Shown piece by piece: positions 10,805-33,225 of a stretch of 64,000 nucleotides of DNA (position 1 is its first letter; every line of letters begins with the position of its first letter). Made by a program: the position numbers and the translations under genes. Below the pieces are notes generated by a model that saw only the letters and a program-made list of their open reading frames with translations, did no database searches and was not told where the DNA came from. This DNA comes from Chondrilla cf. caribensis (Eukaryota > Porifera > Demospongiae > Chondrillida > Chondrillidae): positions 1,784,523 to 1,848,522 of the forward strand of contig OZ026564.1 in the NCBI GenBank assembly GCA_964020155.1, in the 5' to 3' direction.

Positions 10805-12321
10805 GTAACAGAGGTTGAAGTACTTTGAACAAGTAACAGCAAATGGTATGACGGAATATTACATACTTTATGTACATACATACATGCATACATACGTACA
10901 TACATACATACATATGTACATATGTACATACACTTACAGTATTATGTGTGAAGGATGCAACCTGTAGCCTACTGTAGTAATTTAACACCCAAATACAGAA
11001 TCGGTCAAGGATTACTACAAGAGCTCTCACCCCTCAAAGTTTATGTACGTAGCTAAAACAAATGAAATCAACTCTTATGCCTAAAATTTCATACATACTT
11101 AGCTCCTCAAAAATGTTATTCAATGTCTCAGAATAATACTATAAGTTGTGCAAATTCATTTCTCAAAATGAAGTGTAACAATTAATTCAAGTTCAAAAAC
11201 TTGTGGGGCTGCCGCCCCCGCACTCGAATTACTTGGGTGTCTTCCTTAGGTTAAGAAGAACCATCGTTGAAGTTATTGCATTGCATTACACTGAGCTTAA
11301 GCACACGAATTTTAGCCCAAATTCTAATTGTCGGCATTTGAAATCAGCCATCTTTTTTCGCGCAATATAAATTACAATATAAATTCATTGTTGCAGTTAT
11401 ACATATGAAAACATTATATTATATATATAATGAGATAATCAGGAATCGTATTTGCCAAAGCTACATCATTTACCGCAGGCTAGCCTCCAAAATTTCATAA
11501 CAAAAAAATTGATAACTTCAACCAACACCTCTTGTTGTCCGTTGAGTGCTGAACTTACACAGAAATTACTACAAAAACAGTATCATCTGCACAAAGTGCA
11601 AAAATTGTGCTCTTCGAAAAAATCGCATGTGGAACATGTCCACTTTCCGCACTAAGCGTTAATAGGATGGTATTAACGCCTTAGTGCAGCCTAAGATCCC
11701 TTTGTCACATGACGCGCATGTGATTTGATCGAGTGATTACGCAAGAAAATCGATCGTACCTAATCGAAGATCGGAGCACGTAGCAAGAGTAATATATATT
11801 AGACATTATCATATCACTTTAATTCTTATCTCCTTCGATTAAAACCCTCTACTGGAGGTTCAAATCGAAGGATTGAATTTTTACTCCACTGCGTATACCG
11901 ATTGGAACCTTTTAAGGGAAGCAACGGCGCTATTGAAATAAATTTATGATCAGTAACGGAGTAATTTTAGTCATTTTATGTATCAGAAGTGCACAATAGT
12001 TATAAAATGATGAAATAAAATTGATATAAGATCAAATTCCAACAAACGTCGTAAACAAGTGTAAAGGGACATGTTCCACATGCGATTGCACTACCTATGT
12101 GGGTAACAGTGGCAAGGGACCCACAGCTGAATATCCTCTTGATGGTTGCACACATGTACATACTATACATACTTATGTAGAATTTTGTATGTATGTATGT
12201 ATGTATGTATGTACGTACTGTATGCAAGTTTAAGAAAGATACGTAGAATAAAGACAACTAACGTACACATGGATAGGTGTACATACAGTATGTACATATG
12301 TATTCAATCACCCTATTGTAG
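10805..12321. other. Intronic or intergenic stretch with hairpins
   Basis: Apart from the LINE-A 5'-module copy at 11192-11440, this holds a hairpin at 11649-11686 (GCACTAAGCGTTAAT facing ATTAACGCCTTAGTGC). It also has a 24-bp inverted pair, TCGCATGTGGAACATGTCC at about 11618 and GGACATGTTCCACATGCGA at about 12068, and (ATGT)n near 12190. A 67-codon frame at 11452 has no recognisable homology. Confidence 0.45.
11192..11440 (+). mobile_element. Solo 5' module of LINE-A (decayed)
   Basis: This is collinear with 38312-38560 but diverged: AATTCAAGTTCAAAAACTTG, then GGGGCTGCCGCCCCCGCACTCGAATTACTTGG, and later TTTCGCGCAATATAAAT. It ends before the LINE-A ORFs. A 5'-only fragment is unusual for a retrotransposon that copies from its 3' end. 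Confidence 0.8.
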
Positions 12322-13229
12322 GTGTACATGTTGGATTTGCGGAGAACACCATCCCAACACAAGAAGCAGATGGAACAGTAGAAATAGAGTTGGTAATTGT
12401 AGGCCAATTCAGTGTACCATTCGAAGTGAACATGCATCCAAGAAACAAATCAACCTTAAGTTAGTGCCACATGTCAATACGCAACCAGTATAATATTGTA
12501 CATTATTAAGTGTCCAGTATGCAACAATGTAGCAGGGTTGTACAGCAAAGAATATGTCAGAATAACTCGTAAACAATAAATATGAGAAAAATAAAGAGTA
12601 AAATGGGCTTGGTACACCCACATACGTACATATCTCAATGGACTGTTTGCTGCTAACATTGTTGAGTGTGGTATTGTTGGGACAATGCAGTCCTTCCCTT
12701 CAAACTGGCCAACAGTAACCATGCATTCAATGCCATACCAATGCACACAATATACATACGTAATACATTGGTATGGGAATGAAGGCATAGCTACTTTTGA
12801 CTATACACAACATTGTACAACGTTAACACTTTATACACGTGCAGACGTACATCTATACACCATATCATAGCTGACATTTAAAAAATGACTACACTCAGCC
12901 CATTTGGCCGTACAATCAGGTCTCTTTCAAACAAACATTGCAGTGTATTTGAAATAATGTGAACCATCCCACACACACTACAGTAGCAACAACATACTGC
13001 CGCCCTTTGTTCACAGGCATACTGGACTATGTGTATAGTGCTGAAGAGACACTCACATTCGAACCACATCACCCCAGAATCAGAACCCAGGTGCTCATAG
13101 TGGACGACCACATCTTGGAAGGTACCCAAAGTTTCACTCTTGAACTGGAGGTGCCCAAAGCTAGCCAACAACTTGGAGTGGATCTGGGAGAATATCAAGA
13201 AGTACAAGTAGACATTGAAGACAATGACA
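12322..13229 (+). CDS. Calx-beta domain split over two exons, partial gene
   Basis: Exon a (12322-12459, 138 nt) follows a TAG acceptor and reads VHVGFAENTIPTQEADG, ending at TTAA/GTTAGT. Exon b (13017-13229, 213 nt) follows CACAG and reads DYVYSAEETLTFEP, then the Calx-beta core VLIVDDHILEG, and closes with VDIEDND before GTGAGA. Both exons are phase 1 at both ends and join in frame to give one complete domain of about 117 aa. The exon sizes and the phase match AF-D, so this belongs to a plus-strand AF-like gene or remnant. No signal peptide or terminal exon was found. Confidence 0.75.
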
Positions 13230-14334
13230 GTGAGAAACTCTAATCCCAAAAACAACACAGCAAGTGCATACGTACATACAAACACACATACTGTACACAA
13301 CATGATATCTTTGTGACACTTATTAGTCACACTTGATAATAAGTGACTTGTTTTGACTACATCCACACATTGTGAATGTGAGTACAACATCAATTATACC
13401 AAGCTGTACTATACTTGTGATGCAAAACAGTCCTACTGAGTTGGTACATACAATACGATAGTTTTTCTACTGAATTATAGTCAACAATATGTACATAGTA
13501 AGTGCCTATACTAAGACCACATGTACTACTAACTTTTGTGTTAACTATGATAAGGGAACATGCATGTACATACGTACGATTGTAATTCTAAAAGTTTAAC
13601 AGTCTTCCTTTTGAATTTTATGACATGTTCATAATGACACAAAACTTTGAGAAATTGCTATCAGTCAACACCTTAACTCTCTGAAACACAGAAAACGCTA
13701 TAATGGCCCTGTGTGTGGTTATACTCCCTGTCCCCAGACATCATGGTGGAGTTTACCTAGAGTGAATACACAGTCCATGAAGGCTGTGGCCACATTGATC
13801 ATTTGATTAGTCAAACTCAATTTAAAATCCTTACACTTCATAGGGAGTGAAAAATTACCACCAGAGAAAATTTAGATGAAGTTGGGGTTACTAGAATCAA
13901 ATCTCTGGATAATGGAAATAAAGTCTTAACGTGTAGGCTTGTTTGATAATCTCAGCCAGAGGATTAGCCAGGGACACCTTCAAAATTGTGGTATCTATGA
14001 TCAAAATTGCATAATGATGAGCCGGTAAATAAAGTACAAGGACTACTATCTATGGTAGTTCACACAACAAACACCATCAGAAAAAGAACCAAACTTGATA
14101 CTACGGTAGACGTTCAGTAATTGAAATATACATCACAGTAACGATTAGGTAGCAAATCCAAAATACCTATTGTAAACTTTTTTTGCCAGAAGGGATTTCT
14201 TGGGTCATTCGTCAGCCGCCATTTTCCAGCCAACTTTGGCGGGAAAATAGCGGGAACCAATATTCCCATCCAAGACGAAGGATCGAAGCGAATATTTTGT
14301 AAAATTGTCCATTCCTCCGTCTTCTTCCTCCCTT
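13230..14334. other. Presumed intron, no gene seen
   Basis: There is no recognisable exon, repeat family or RNA gene between the Calx-beta exon ending at 13229 and the next Calx-beta sequence. It is mildly enriched in ACATACGTAC simple sequence at 13265 and 13560. Confidence 0.4.
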
Positions 14335-14520
14335 GGAGTAAGCGCTGGACCAAGAAATAATGTAACTGTGACAATAGTCGACAACGACCAACTGGAAATC
14401 TGCTTCGAGTCGAACGAGTACAAGAGGACGGAGTTAATGACCATCACTTTGCGAGCAAGTCGTCCCGCTGATATTGACTATACGTCTTTCTTGTTGATCC
14501 TGTACAGGACAACGCATCAG
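14335..14520 (+). CDS. Calx-beta boundary exon, partial gene
   Basis: The frame reads NNVTVTIVDNDQLEICFES, i.e. the closing strand of one Calx-beta domain followed by the opening strands of the next, and ends at CATCAG/GTAAGC. The acceptor is uncertain (TTGGAG at about 14334 is one choice) and the outgoing phase is 0. Unlike AF-D, the domain border falls inside the exon. Whether it is joined to the exons at 12322-13229 cannot be told from sequence alone. Confidence 0.5.
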
Positions 14521-14811
14521 GTAAGCAGTTTGCAGTGTACCATAGACTCGAACCTCAGGAACAGGACACGTCGGGAAATTTGATAATAATAATGACTACA
14601 ACGGTCCCTTCAGGTGACAAGACACTGTTCTCATATGAGGGAAGATGGGGTAGTTTGGGAAAGACTCGTTGCATACTGAATATTCCCAACAGCACGGACA
14701 ACCAAGCTGTGCACATGGTTAATTTTCCGAAGTCACTTCATTTCACCAAACTTGTAGGTTCAGAAATATTAACTAGTAATATACGTAGAGTGTAAGCAGG
14801 TTGAGTATACT

Positions 14812-15575
14812 TATTTAGACTGGGAAATAACAGATTGATTAAGAAGATAGTTAGATCAACTTGGGAAGACAGTGGGGAAGAGGGATTGGGAAGTCTGCTT
14901 TATGGTTTCGGGTAGAGGAACATGTCATTGAGATATCAGCACCATTATTTGAGGGCTATAAAATAAATACCTTTTTGATTCAATAACAAGATCTAGTACC
15001 GTATAACCGGAAATATTGGCAATCATTTTATTTTGGCGGTTTGGCGGTTTGATCGACTACCGCCAACATAATATTCGCAAAAATAATGACTAGTGACACG
15101 CATGCAAAATGTTGCGCATCCGTGTGGCTTGAGTAATCATGGCAATTTATCGGCACTTCAAGAGATAGGAAAGGAATTCTGACAATCTCCCTTATTATAA
15201 CCTGGGCTTGCCATCCGCCAAAATATAAACTGCCAATAGCCTAAAATTCCACAAACCGCCAAATATTCTTTCCACCAATATTTCTGATTATATGGTATTT
15301 GGAGAGCAGTTAGAATGGAATGGTGTGAATCAGTAAAAAAAAAGTAATTAGGGTGGCAGTATAGGGAGTTGTCAAGGAACAGAGATGGCCTTGGAGAAGG
15401 CAGGGGAGGGATTGCATGTAATTATAGAAGATAGACACTGCAGAAGATTAGGGGTGGAACTGAGAGCAGGTTGTTGTAAATTAGAAGAGGAGATGGGTAG
15501 CTAGATGGAGGAGAACTAAGAAAGAGGATAGGATATGTAAATTATGTGGGGAAGGTATTGAGGATAAGAATCATT
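14812..15575 (+). mobile_element. Decayed fragment of a LINE-A relative (ORF2 C-terminus)
   Basis: 14812-14998 and 15296-15575 are collinear with 43230-43690 of LINE-A ORF2: AACAGATTGATTAAGAAGAT, then GGCAGGGGAGGGATTG, and finally the region encoding CKLCGEGIED. There are many substitutions and indels, and the 3' end is lost after the zinc knuckle codons. A 297-bp MITE splits it. Confidence 0.85.
14999..15295. mobile_element. 297-bp MITE inserted in the LINE-A fragment
   Basis: The termini CCGTATAACCGGAAATATTGG and its inverted partner (ending CCAATATTTCTGATTATATGG) are flanked by TA. The uninterrupted sequence GATCTAGTATTTGGAG survives in intact LINE-A near 43408-43423, which fixes the insertion site to the TA. 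Subterminal GGCGGTTTGGCGGTTT and AAACCGCCAAAT extend the inverted repeat. It has no coding capacity; a Tc1/mariner-superfamily non-autonomous element is likely. Confidence 0.9.
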
Positions 15576-15639
15576 AAATTAAATTTATAAATCATTTTAA
15601 CTACGTATATGTGCAAAGCTATATGCAATATGATGTAGT

Positions 15640-16500
15640 GTTACTTGTCCGTTTTTTGAGATTTTTTCCACCTTTTTATGTACTTTGCTTTAGATTCGTA
15701 AAGCATACTCAATGTGTATGCAGACAGTTCAGTCTCGACAGTCAAATAGACATGAGAAAGAAATCAAAGCAGAACTTGGTGAATTGGATTCTGCAGTTGT
15801 CCTGGGTTACAGGAAGTTTTGTCAAGTTCAACACAGATCATTCTTAATTTATGACAGTGTTGGTACAGGTAATCCCTCACAAGGACAAAAGACGTACCAA
15901 CAACAGAGACTTGATTCTGCTTTGGAAAATGTCTTCCAGAGGAAGTACCAAAAGGCCATGGCTAATCAAAAGGAGAAGGCTCTTCCAGTTGTGAAAAGGG
16001 GAAGTAGAAACAGGGTCAAGGAAGGTGGGATCTGTCTCTGTGGAAGTTAACCAATGCCATTGAGTGATTGGCTGATGATTTGATCCAAGAGGCAATGGCC
16101 AGAGGGGAGTTTGACGATATTAAGGGGAAAGGAAGGCCTCTGGACTCCACTCACAACACAGCTCATCATGTGGACAACACAACGCATAGACTATTAAAGT
16201 TTTGATCACTTCAGGGTATTCCCCTGAGTGGGTCAGCATGGGCAAGGAGATTACAGATGCTGTAAAGAACTTAAAACAGAGAATATCAGATTCTGTAAAG
16301 TGGCCTACAAGTATAGGACATCATCAATGGACATATACAAAGACTCGCAATGGAAGAAGTCTCTATAGTGAAGTGGGAAGAGGAGGTGATCATGATCAAC
16401 AAGAAGATAGCCAGGTTCAATCTGATGTTCCCTTTGGTGCAGCAGAGAGGTCCGTGTAGTGTGAAGAAACTAATATCCACAATTGCAGAGAATCAACCAT
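15640..16500 (+). pseudogene. DNAJC28: DNAJC28-like (DUF1992) retrocopy, broken
   Basis: The clearest part, about 16065-16290, reads DDLIQEAMARGEFDDIKGKG, then RPLDSTHN and SGYSPEWVSMGKEI, the hallmark of the DUF1992 domain in DnaJ homologue subfamily C member 28. Upstream, EIKAELGELDSAVVLGYRKF resembles J-domain helices III-IV, but the HPD tripeptide is not preserved. A TGA lies before DDLIQEAM, a frameshift lies near 16200 and more frame changes follow 16350. There are no introns, which suggests a processed copy that has decayed. The parent protein is a mitochondrial/Golgi-associated J-domain protein of poorly defined role. Confidence 0.7.
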
Positions 16501-17016
16501 ATGTAAAATCTGTTGCATAAGGTTTTGTGTGTTAAAATATATAGCTTTCATGTGTTAGTCCTTGTTTTTGTGGAAATTCGTAATGCATGCAACTCGTATT
16601 GATATTCATAATTAATAATGACCATATTTGTACATTATAATATTTTAATATTGGTAATTTCATTACCTCCTGTCGGTCATTACTATAATATTCAGAGAAA
16701 ATCTTACATATCAATAAGTAGTAAATTATGTTAATAAAAATTATAATATAATATTATTCACAAGAATTTCATTAGATACCATCAATAATATTGAGAGAAA
16801 ACTTACTATTCATAATCAAGTAATAATTGTTAAGTTTAATGATGCATGTCCTGAAGATGTCCTATGATAATAATATTGTAAAGTCTCAGTCTAATGTATA
16901 CACTCCACTACAATAATAATCCTATGAACATACTATCATGAATATATATAGCTGACTGCATATTAATATAATGATACTATTATGAACTCATGTTGCTGTG
17001 AGTGATGTATAGCTAA
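16501..17016. other. 3' flank of AF-D, no gene seen
   Basis: AT-rich sequence between the retrocopy and the AF-D stop codon. No polyadenylation site can be assigned with confidence, and no repeats are recognised. Confidence 0.4.
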
Positions 17017-26158
<9,142 letters not shown>

Positions 26159-26212
26159 CCTTATCTTCTTTTCGAAGAAACAGACACGAGATTCCTACTA
26201 CGAGTGTAGCTA

Positions 26213-26237
26213 CTTTTATACAAATGCCAAGCACGTG
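26213..26237 (-). promoter_or_regulatory. Candidate core promoter of AF-D (TATA, E-box)
   Basis: On the minus strand TATAAAAG (26213-26220) lies about 55 nt upstream of the ATG, and CACGTG (26232-26237) lies 11 nt further upstream. Both are preserved in AF-E at 54587-54594 and 54606-54611, while nearby bases differ. The spacing allows a short 5' UTR. The start of transcription cannot be read from sequence. Confidence 0.5.
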
Positions 26238-26239
26238 AC

Positions 26240-27408
26240 TCCAAAATATGAGCGGAAGCTAGTAGACCCACGGCCGATCGGCGACGTCAAACTATTATTA
26301 TGTTTGGTGATCGAGAGGTATGGTTGCCGAGACCGACGCGAATTCTGAATTCCGAACTCCGAAATAAGAACTCCGTATTTCGAACTACGAAATTTGATTC
26401 TTAGGTTCCTTGTTGCAATGGAGTCTTTGGCACGTTTCATATTAATACTCAATAATGTGAGCTTAAACTGGGTATTGTAGTGTTTCACTAGTTCTAAAGT
26501 ACACTAATGCATTATGAACACTACCAAATGACACTGTTCAAAGATTTTTATCACGTGATCAATGATGGCTTCCAATGAGGACCCGGGTAATCCGAGAAAG
26601 AACAGTTGACTAATCGTTTAGAAATGGAATTTCCACACATTAGCATCCAGTATAATATTATTGGCAAAATTACAATCTACAAATTCTACAATCGCTAAGA
26701 ATTCATGTAGCCATCGTGGCTGTTAGAACACAACATAATATAATAATATTATAATATTATGCTAATAGCAAGTTATTATACTCTACAAACTCTTGATAAC
26801 ACGGTAGATTTTTTCATCAGTATCTAATAAAAATGTAGCAATTTGTGATCCGGAGTTGTGGTAAACGTTTCAATCAGTGGTATTTAATATTAAATATTAT
26901 ATGTTCATAAAGAACACTGCACTCTTAGTGCAAACATTGCAAAATCTGATTAACGCTATCTAATTTCAGTCTGACAGTCATAAAAATTCATAGTTACCGT
27001 ATAATTATTATAATATTATCATAATTATCAACCTATAACATATGTAGGCCTAGAATATATATATAAACATCAGGCCGTACGTACATATTGATCCAAATTA
27101 TGTCTTTAAAACATGTCTTTAATTGTATTTCAGCAGTTAATTGAACTTAGCTATACAGCTCTCTGAGTGTAAAATTTAATATCAGTCTAGATCTTACTTT
27201 TATACGAATATTTTTATCTTGATTCTTATGTTATATATTATATATATATAATATTATATATGTATTAATTTTACAAGTAACTCCTGAAATATATAGGCAT
27301 GAATTATTTAACAGTATAATAATTATAAGTAAATTCAGTAAAAATAAGTCTGCCAGAGCAATCATTCAATTACAATTAACAAGAAGTAACTTTCAGACGG
27401 ATAAAAAT
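26240..27408. other. Intergenic AF-D to RhoBTB-B
   Basis: This is duplicated at 54612-55863 with moderate divergence and indels. AT-rich, with (TAATAT)n-like stretches. No exon or RNA gene recognised. Confidence 0.5.
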
Positions 27409-28706
27409 TTACATAATCATGCATGATTTATTCACACCGCTATGAACATTAGAAATAGGTGTTGTTGGACCACCAGTTGACTCCAGGACATCTTCTTCCA
27501 TCAGGTCTCCATACTTGGCCTTGTACTCTTCCATAGCCGCATAGTATGACAGAGGAGGCCATCTGTGTTCATCTACATACTTCCTGTTGTCCTCTTCAAG
27601 CCTGCTAAAGGACTCCTGTTCTTCAAAAGCAATGTAGTTACTAGCCACAAAGTGAAGGAAGAAGGAGCTGAGTTGACCGGCATTGTGTTGTTGTGACAAC
27701 AAGAGGTAGTCTGGGCAAAGATGACAAGAACATGCAGTTATGAGTACACTGTGGACAACTGTATACTTTGTAGACCAATGTAGGCTAACCACAGTATGAT
27801 ACATATTGTTAGTACTTACATTGTGTCATATTACTTGTATTATAGAGTATTAACTGAGGTATCCAATGAGTTACTAGATTAAATTAACATCTTATGTACA
27901 ATGTGGCTGATATCTTTGGCAGTTGTACGGCAATGAAAAATGTTCAAAAACTGTATATTATGTGAAAATGCAAGTACAATGAAAATCAGGCTACTGGTTG
28001 GTGGTTGTGGATTAAGAAACTTGTGCAAGTTTCAACTGAAACCTTGGTAGTCTTCAGTTCTCGTAATAAGTTAATAATATGGAATAAAATGCAATATGGA
28101 ACTTACTACATGTATCAGATAAACATTTAATATACAGTTATAACGAACTCGCTTACAAAGAATTTCGCTTTATAAAGAATCACCTTTAAGGAACATGTTC
28201 CGGACCATAGAAAACCTTCTGTTTATAGCGTACCTGTTTCTGTTACAACGAACCACAACCACAAGATGTTACAATTGAGTCGCCTATAAATCTGACAAAG
28301 GAACTGGGTATCGACTATTAGGAAGCTTCAGAGGGCTTAGAAGAACCTTCGCTGCCAATATCACGTTTGGCAAAGCCGTCGCAATCGAATTGTAGCCTAA
28401 TTTCTGGTTCTGGCCGTTTCCACAATCGGCCATTTTTTCGCGCAATATATTCTACTCAATATTATACTAAACACACGTCACTATTGAGTGGCTTTTTTAA
28501 CAGTTAGGGATGTTATGACTGTACTTAGCATGTACAATGAATTCTTACTTATTTAAAAGATGCAATTTGGTTATAAAGAACTTCTTTTATTAAGAACTTT
28601 TTCATGTGGATATTTGGGTTTGTTATATCCAGAGTCAACTGTACACAATATCCACACATACACATGCAAATGTACACACACATACATGCAAATGTACACA
28701 CAAACA

Positions 28707-28775
<69 letters not shown>

Positions 28776-31700
28776 GCATTACACGAACATATGAACACAC
28801 ACAAGCATACCAACCAATAATATCTATCTCCGCATCTTTAATAGACTTCTGTACAGCCCTTTCCACCTGCTTTGATATGTACAGTTCACAGAGTGCCAGG
28901 AGGCGAGTAACACAGTACTGGTTGGCAACCACAAGGATGCCAAAGGAGTCGCCATCTTCAATAGGTGAGTGGTCAGTGTACAGGTACTCCAGGAAGGCCA
29001 TGAACGTTTCCATGGTTACATCTTGGATTGTAATCTGGCCAGGATTAGTGACACATGCAATTACAGCACCGAACATCATATGCACACTCACACAGGTACC
29101 GTAGGGGTTAGAAAACATTTTAGCACTTATATACTCATGCTACTGTTGTATTTTCACCATACTTCAGCTTGCTACTGTGAACATGATGTGTACATACGTA
29201 AACAATACTTCCACCACAATAACAGAAAGATTCGTTTGAACAGATGGCAATGATGGGGTCAAAACTTTACACCTTTTGATTCGGTTTGATACGTCGTCTA
29301 AGCCAGTTTTTCAACTACGTACATGAAATAGCAGTTGCTATGATAAATTGCAGTAGCCTTGTTGCCCATTTAGAACAAGCCTCCTAACAATTGTATAGTT
29401 GGATCATGCTATGTAACCAAAATCTGAGCTTTACAATCAGTATATTGACATAGTACGTATGTACAGTGGACAAAATGACCACACTACAGTCATACATTTT
29501 GAAAGTACAGAAACCTTTCATGGGCTCTACCATACAAGCATAGTCACAATGAAACATGTACGTACATATATACACACATGTCATGCACATGTACATACAT
29601 ACAAGAATGTACCTCTGAAGATTTCCCTTCCAGAAAGTCACTGTTTAGCATCACAGACATGAATTCACATCTTGAGGTGAGAATAGCCCTATGGGCATAT
29701 ACAGACACACCATCAAGTTTAAAGGTGATATCTGAAAAGAGAGAATTGTTGAGAAAGAGCCTTTTGGCCACTAGTCCATTGCGGTCATTCAGCCAAGTAC
29801 CAATACTGGGATTCAGATATTCTTCTTCCTTATGGGCATTTTGTACCATTTGAGCAAGCTCAGGGAGGTTCATCATAGAGGCAGCACTTATAGTGGCCTC
29901 TGTCAGTTCCTCACTATCTTCCTTCTTCACATCACAGGAGCCAGTATAGAGGAACTCCAGGCAACGCTGAAAAGCATCCTCTTTGAAGAGATTACCATCC
30001 AGGACAATCTCAGTAATGGATTGGTCATCCGATCTGTATAGATTGAGATGAATGATATGAACACTGTGCCAACCACTGTGCCAATACTGTACAGGATAAT
30101 GTACCATTGTACAACAAGAGTAAAGCATAAATATCTTATTTTGGCTACATACATTGTCATAGCTGCTAAATATAAAGTGCTTAATGGGTATGTATAACAC
30201 ATAACAGTGCATGACATTATGTACGTACATACATACAAGCTATTACAATAAACATGTACATATACGTAAATTGAATGTACAAACATGGACACAGAGCATA
30301 CGTACATACACGCATCCTGATCAATAACGATATCAAAGAAACTGACAGGGATACATACATATCTTATGCAGGCCCGTAGCTAGGTTAAACTATGGGGGAG
30401 TCCTTCTGGACCGAAGTGGAATCTCTACGTAAATCGTACCATCGATATCTGCTATATGTACACAAGTATGCCATAATAATTAAACATGAACCATGCAGAC
30501 TAAAAAGTAAAATTTATAAATAATACAATAACAGTACTTAATGAATTGGGTTACTCAATGAATCCAATTCAAGTCTAAGGCGAATTCTAAGCATAATATT
30601 ATGAAATGCAAGTTGGAATCGAACTTTAGGAAAATGACCGCTTTGATTGAATTGAATTTCGCTGGAGAATACAAGCTGTAAGCGAACTGAGATTGGACGA
30701 TTCGGCTACTAGCTTTAGTTCATGGAGTAATGTAAGTCCCCATATTCCAAAGCCAGATCTAGGATTTTCACCCCTTTCATTTTTGGCAGTGGCCAAGGTG
30801 GAACTTATGAAAGTGGAACTTATGAGGTGGAACCTCAAATGGGGGTGCGTTTGATCCCCAAACCCCCTGCCTACGGGTCTGTTATGTATGTACTCTTGAG
30901 TGTATTGCAGATGTGACAATTGATTAATCCACCAATTTCTGAAAGGTCAGCAAGTTAATTATCACCTTAACACAGGAAATGGATCTTTCCCAGGGGTGAT
31001 ACAACATACGACTACAAGTATAGTATTGAATACATACATACAATCATACATGAATACATGCATACTTATGTACTACATACAGAAAGTTACGTATATACAC
31101 ACATACATAATATGCTTAGTATTACGTGCAGAATACGTACATGCACATACGTACGTATATAGGTACCTTTGACTCAACAATACAAAGCCTTTTACCATTC
31201 CTCGATTCACAGCACTAGCAGAAACTGCTTCCAGTTTCTTCTTGGACCACTCCACACAAAGACATAGTCCTTCAACCTTCAGCTCCTTCTCCTTGTCAAT
31301 CCCGAACATTCGCCGCATCAGATCCGAAGATGAGCACAGCACAACCCTACAGAATTGTAGAAACTACTTTGAATGCCATGGAGTATTATTGCCTACACAC
31401 AAAGGCAATATGCAAGTATATACAGTATACCCTGATACACGGAAAGAGCTAGGGTAACAACAGGGCTACAAATTCTGTTTCCTTATGCGTAACCATGGTA
31501 CATAGGAAGCACACTCCAGAAAGTTCGAAAGTACGTACGTAATTATTGCCCCAAACCACTGCACAGACAGTAAACAACCCAGCAAATGAGATTATAGGCT
31601 CAGGAGAAAGCCTACAAACACATAGGCACACACGAATAATATGAGTTTCAGTTTACACACTTGCAATAGTTGGTCTGTAGTAACTCCAAGGCTTTTCAAT

Positions 31701-33087
31701 TCTCATAACAATCAATGGAGACTCCCTGGCAATAATTGATTGGAGCAAGCAGTGCCCACTTGTAGCTATCAGTTTTTTGAATATCTGATATTTCCTTACT
31801 GGTACACCAATAACACATTCACACACTATGCCTCATATGCACCATATCAGAACATAAGACACTGAAGTATATGTTCAGTTGAAAACAATGTGAAAGCCAT
31901 ACAAATTAGACCCCCCCAAAGTGCATGAGTGTACCATAAAAATGTGTAACAGTAAACACATGTGGCTGGTACAAAGGTAACAAATGCTGGGAGAACACCC
32001 CATAGAAATGTGCAACAACAAATTAGAAGCACCCCCAAGTGCCAAACACTAAGATCAAAAGGACACTACTGGATGGTTTCCAATGTAACTTAGCAACTGA
32101 AACCATATTAATGAGTATACAATAATGGTGATAACCAACCTGTGTGCATAGTAGACAGTGCTTCCCAAAATTAACTGTACATCAGAATTGGTTTGGTTAT
32201 TCAGTAACTTCTTCATGTCTTCTTGGTACACTGAAGTGGGGATGTTAATCCAAGGAGCTGCTGTGTTCTTTGGTAATTCTGGGGGCGGGGGAATCCCCAT
32301 GCTCTCCTCCTCCTCCTCAACAGTTGTCCCACTTTTTTTACTCCTGAATAATCACACAAATGAACTGAAAGTTACAGTTATTTGCAGTAAAATCAACACA
32401 TACATAAAATATGCAGTGAAATGTTTCCTCCCAGCTTTGAGTAATTTAAAGAGAGCTTCCAACTGACATTCAATAAGAAGCAAGGACTGAATGAATTCCA
32501 AACATATACAAAAGTTTATACAAATGTATGTACATATTTCAAATGAGCTTTGAGCAGTCTTGAGAAGTGATACGTACGTATGTGAATGAACCACATAAGC
32601 TTTCAACTACAGACTAGGAAATTTTACACATGTACGTATGTACGTACGTACGTAGGTAAGTAGCTACATACATAAGCACATAACTGGGTAAGTACGGCAT
32701 TTACGTACGTACGTACGTACTTGCAAGTACATACATACGTAAGCAACTGTTTATATGTAAGTAAGTATATGTGTATACATACGTACGTACGTACATGCGC
32801 ATGTAAATACATACTTCTGCCAAGGCCATTTGAATCTCCGACGGGTAGCATGAGTAGACTGGTTAGACTCATAAACATCTATGACTTTGAAAAACACTTC
32901 ATCCACATGGTCTCCAGTAAGAGCACTACATTCCATGTAACACTGTGCTCCTACAGAGAGGGATTGGTGGGGGGTATATGTATGCATGTACATATTACGT
33001 AACTCACAGTACAGGCTATATTCGGTAATGAAGTATCCAATTAAGCCACACCAGTGTAAGTCTGCATGTGTTGTGTGTGTGCGCACG

Positions 33088-33131
<44 letters not shown>

Positions 33132-33142
33132 TGTGTGTGTGC

Positions 33143-33225
<83 letters not shown>

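Noticed and set aside
12959..13016. ATG upstream of the Calx-beta exon as a gene start
   Set aside because: A clean CACAG acceptor at 13016 and phase agreement with the exon at 12322-12459 show that the region before it is intron.
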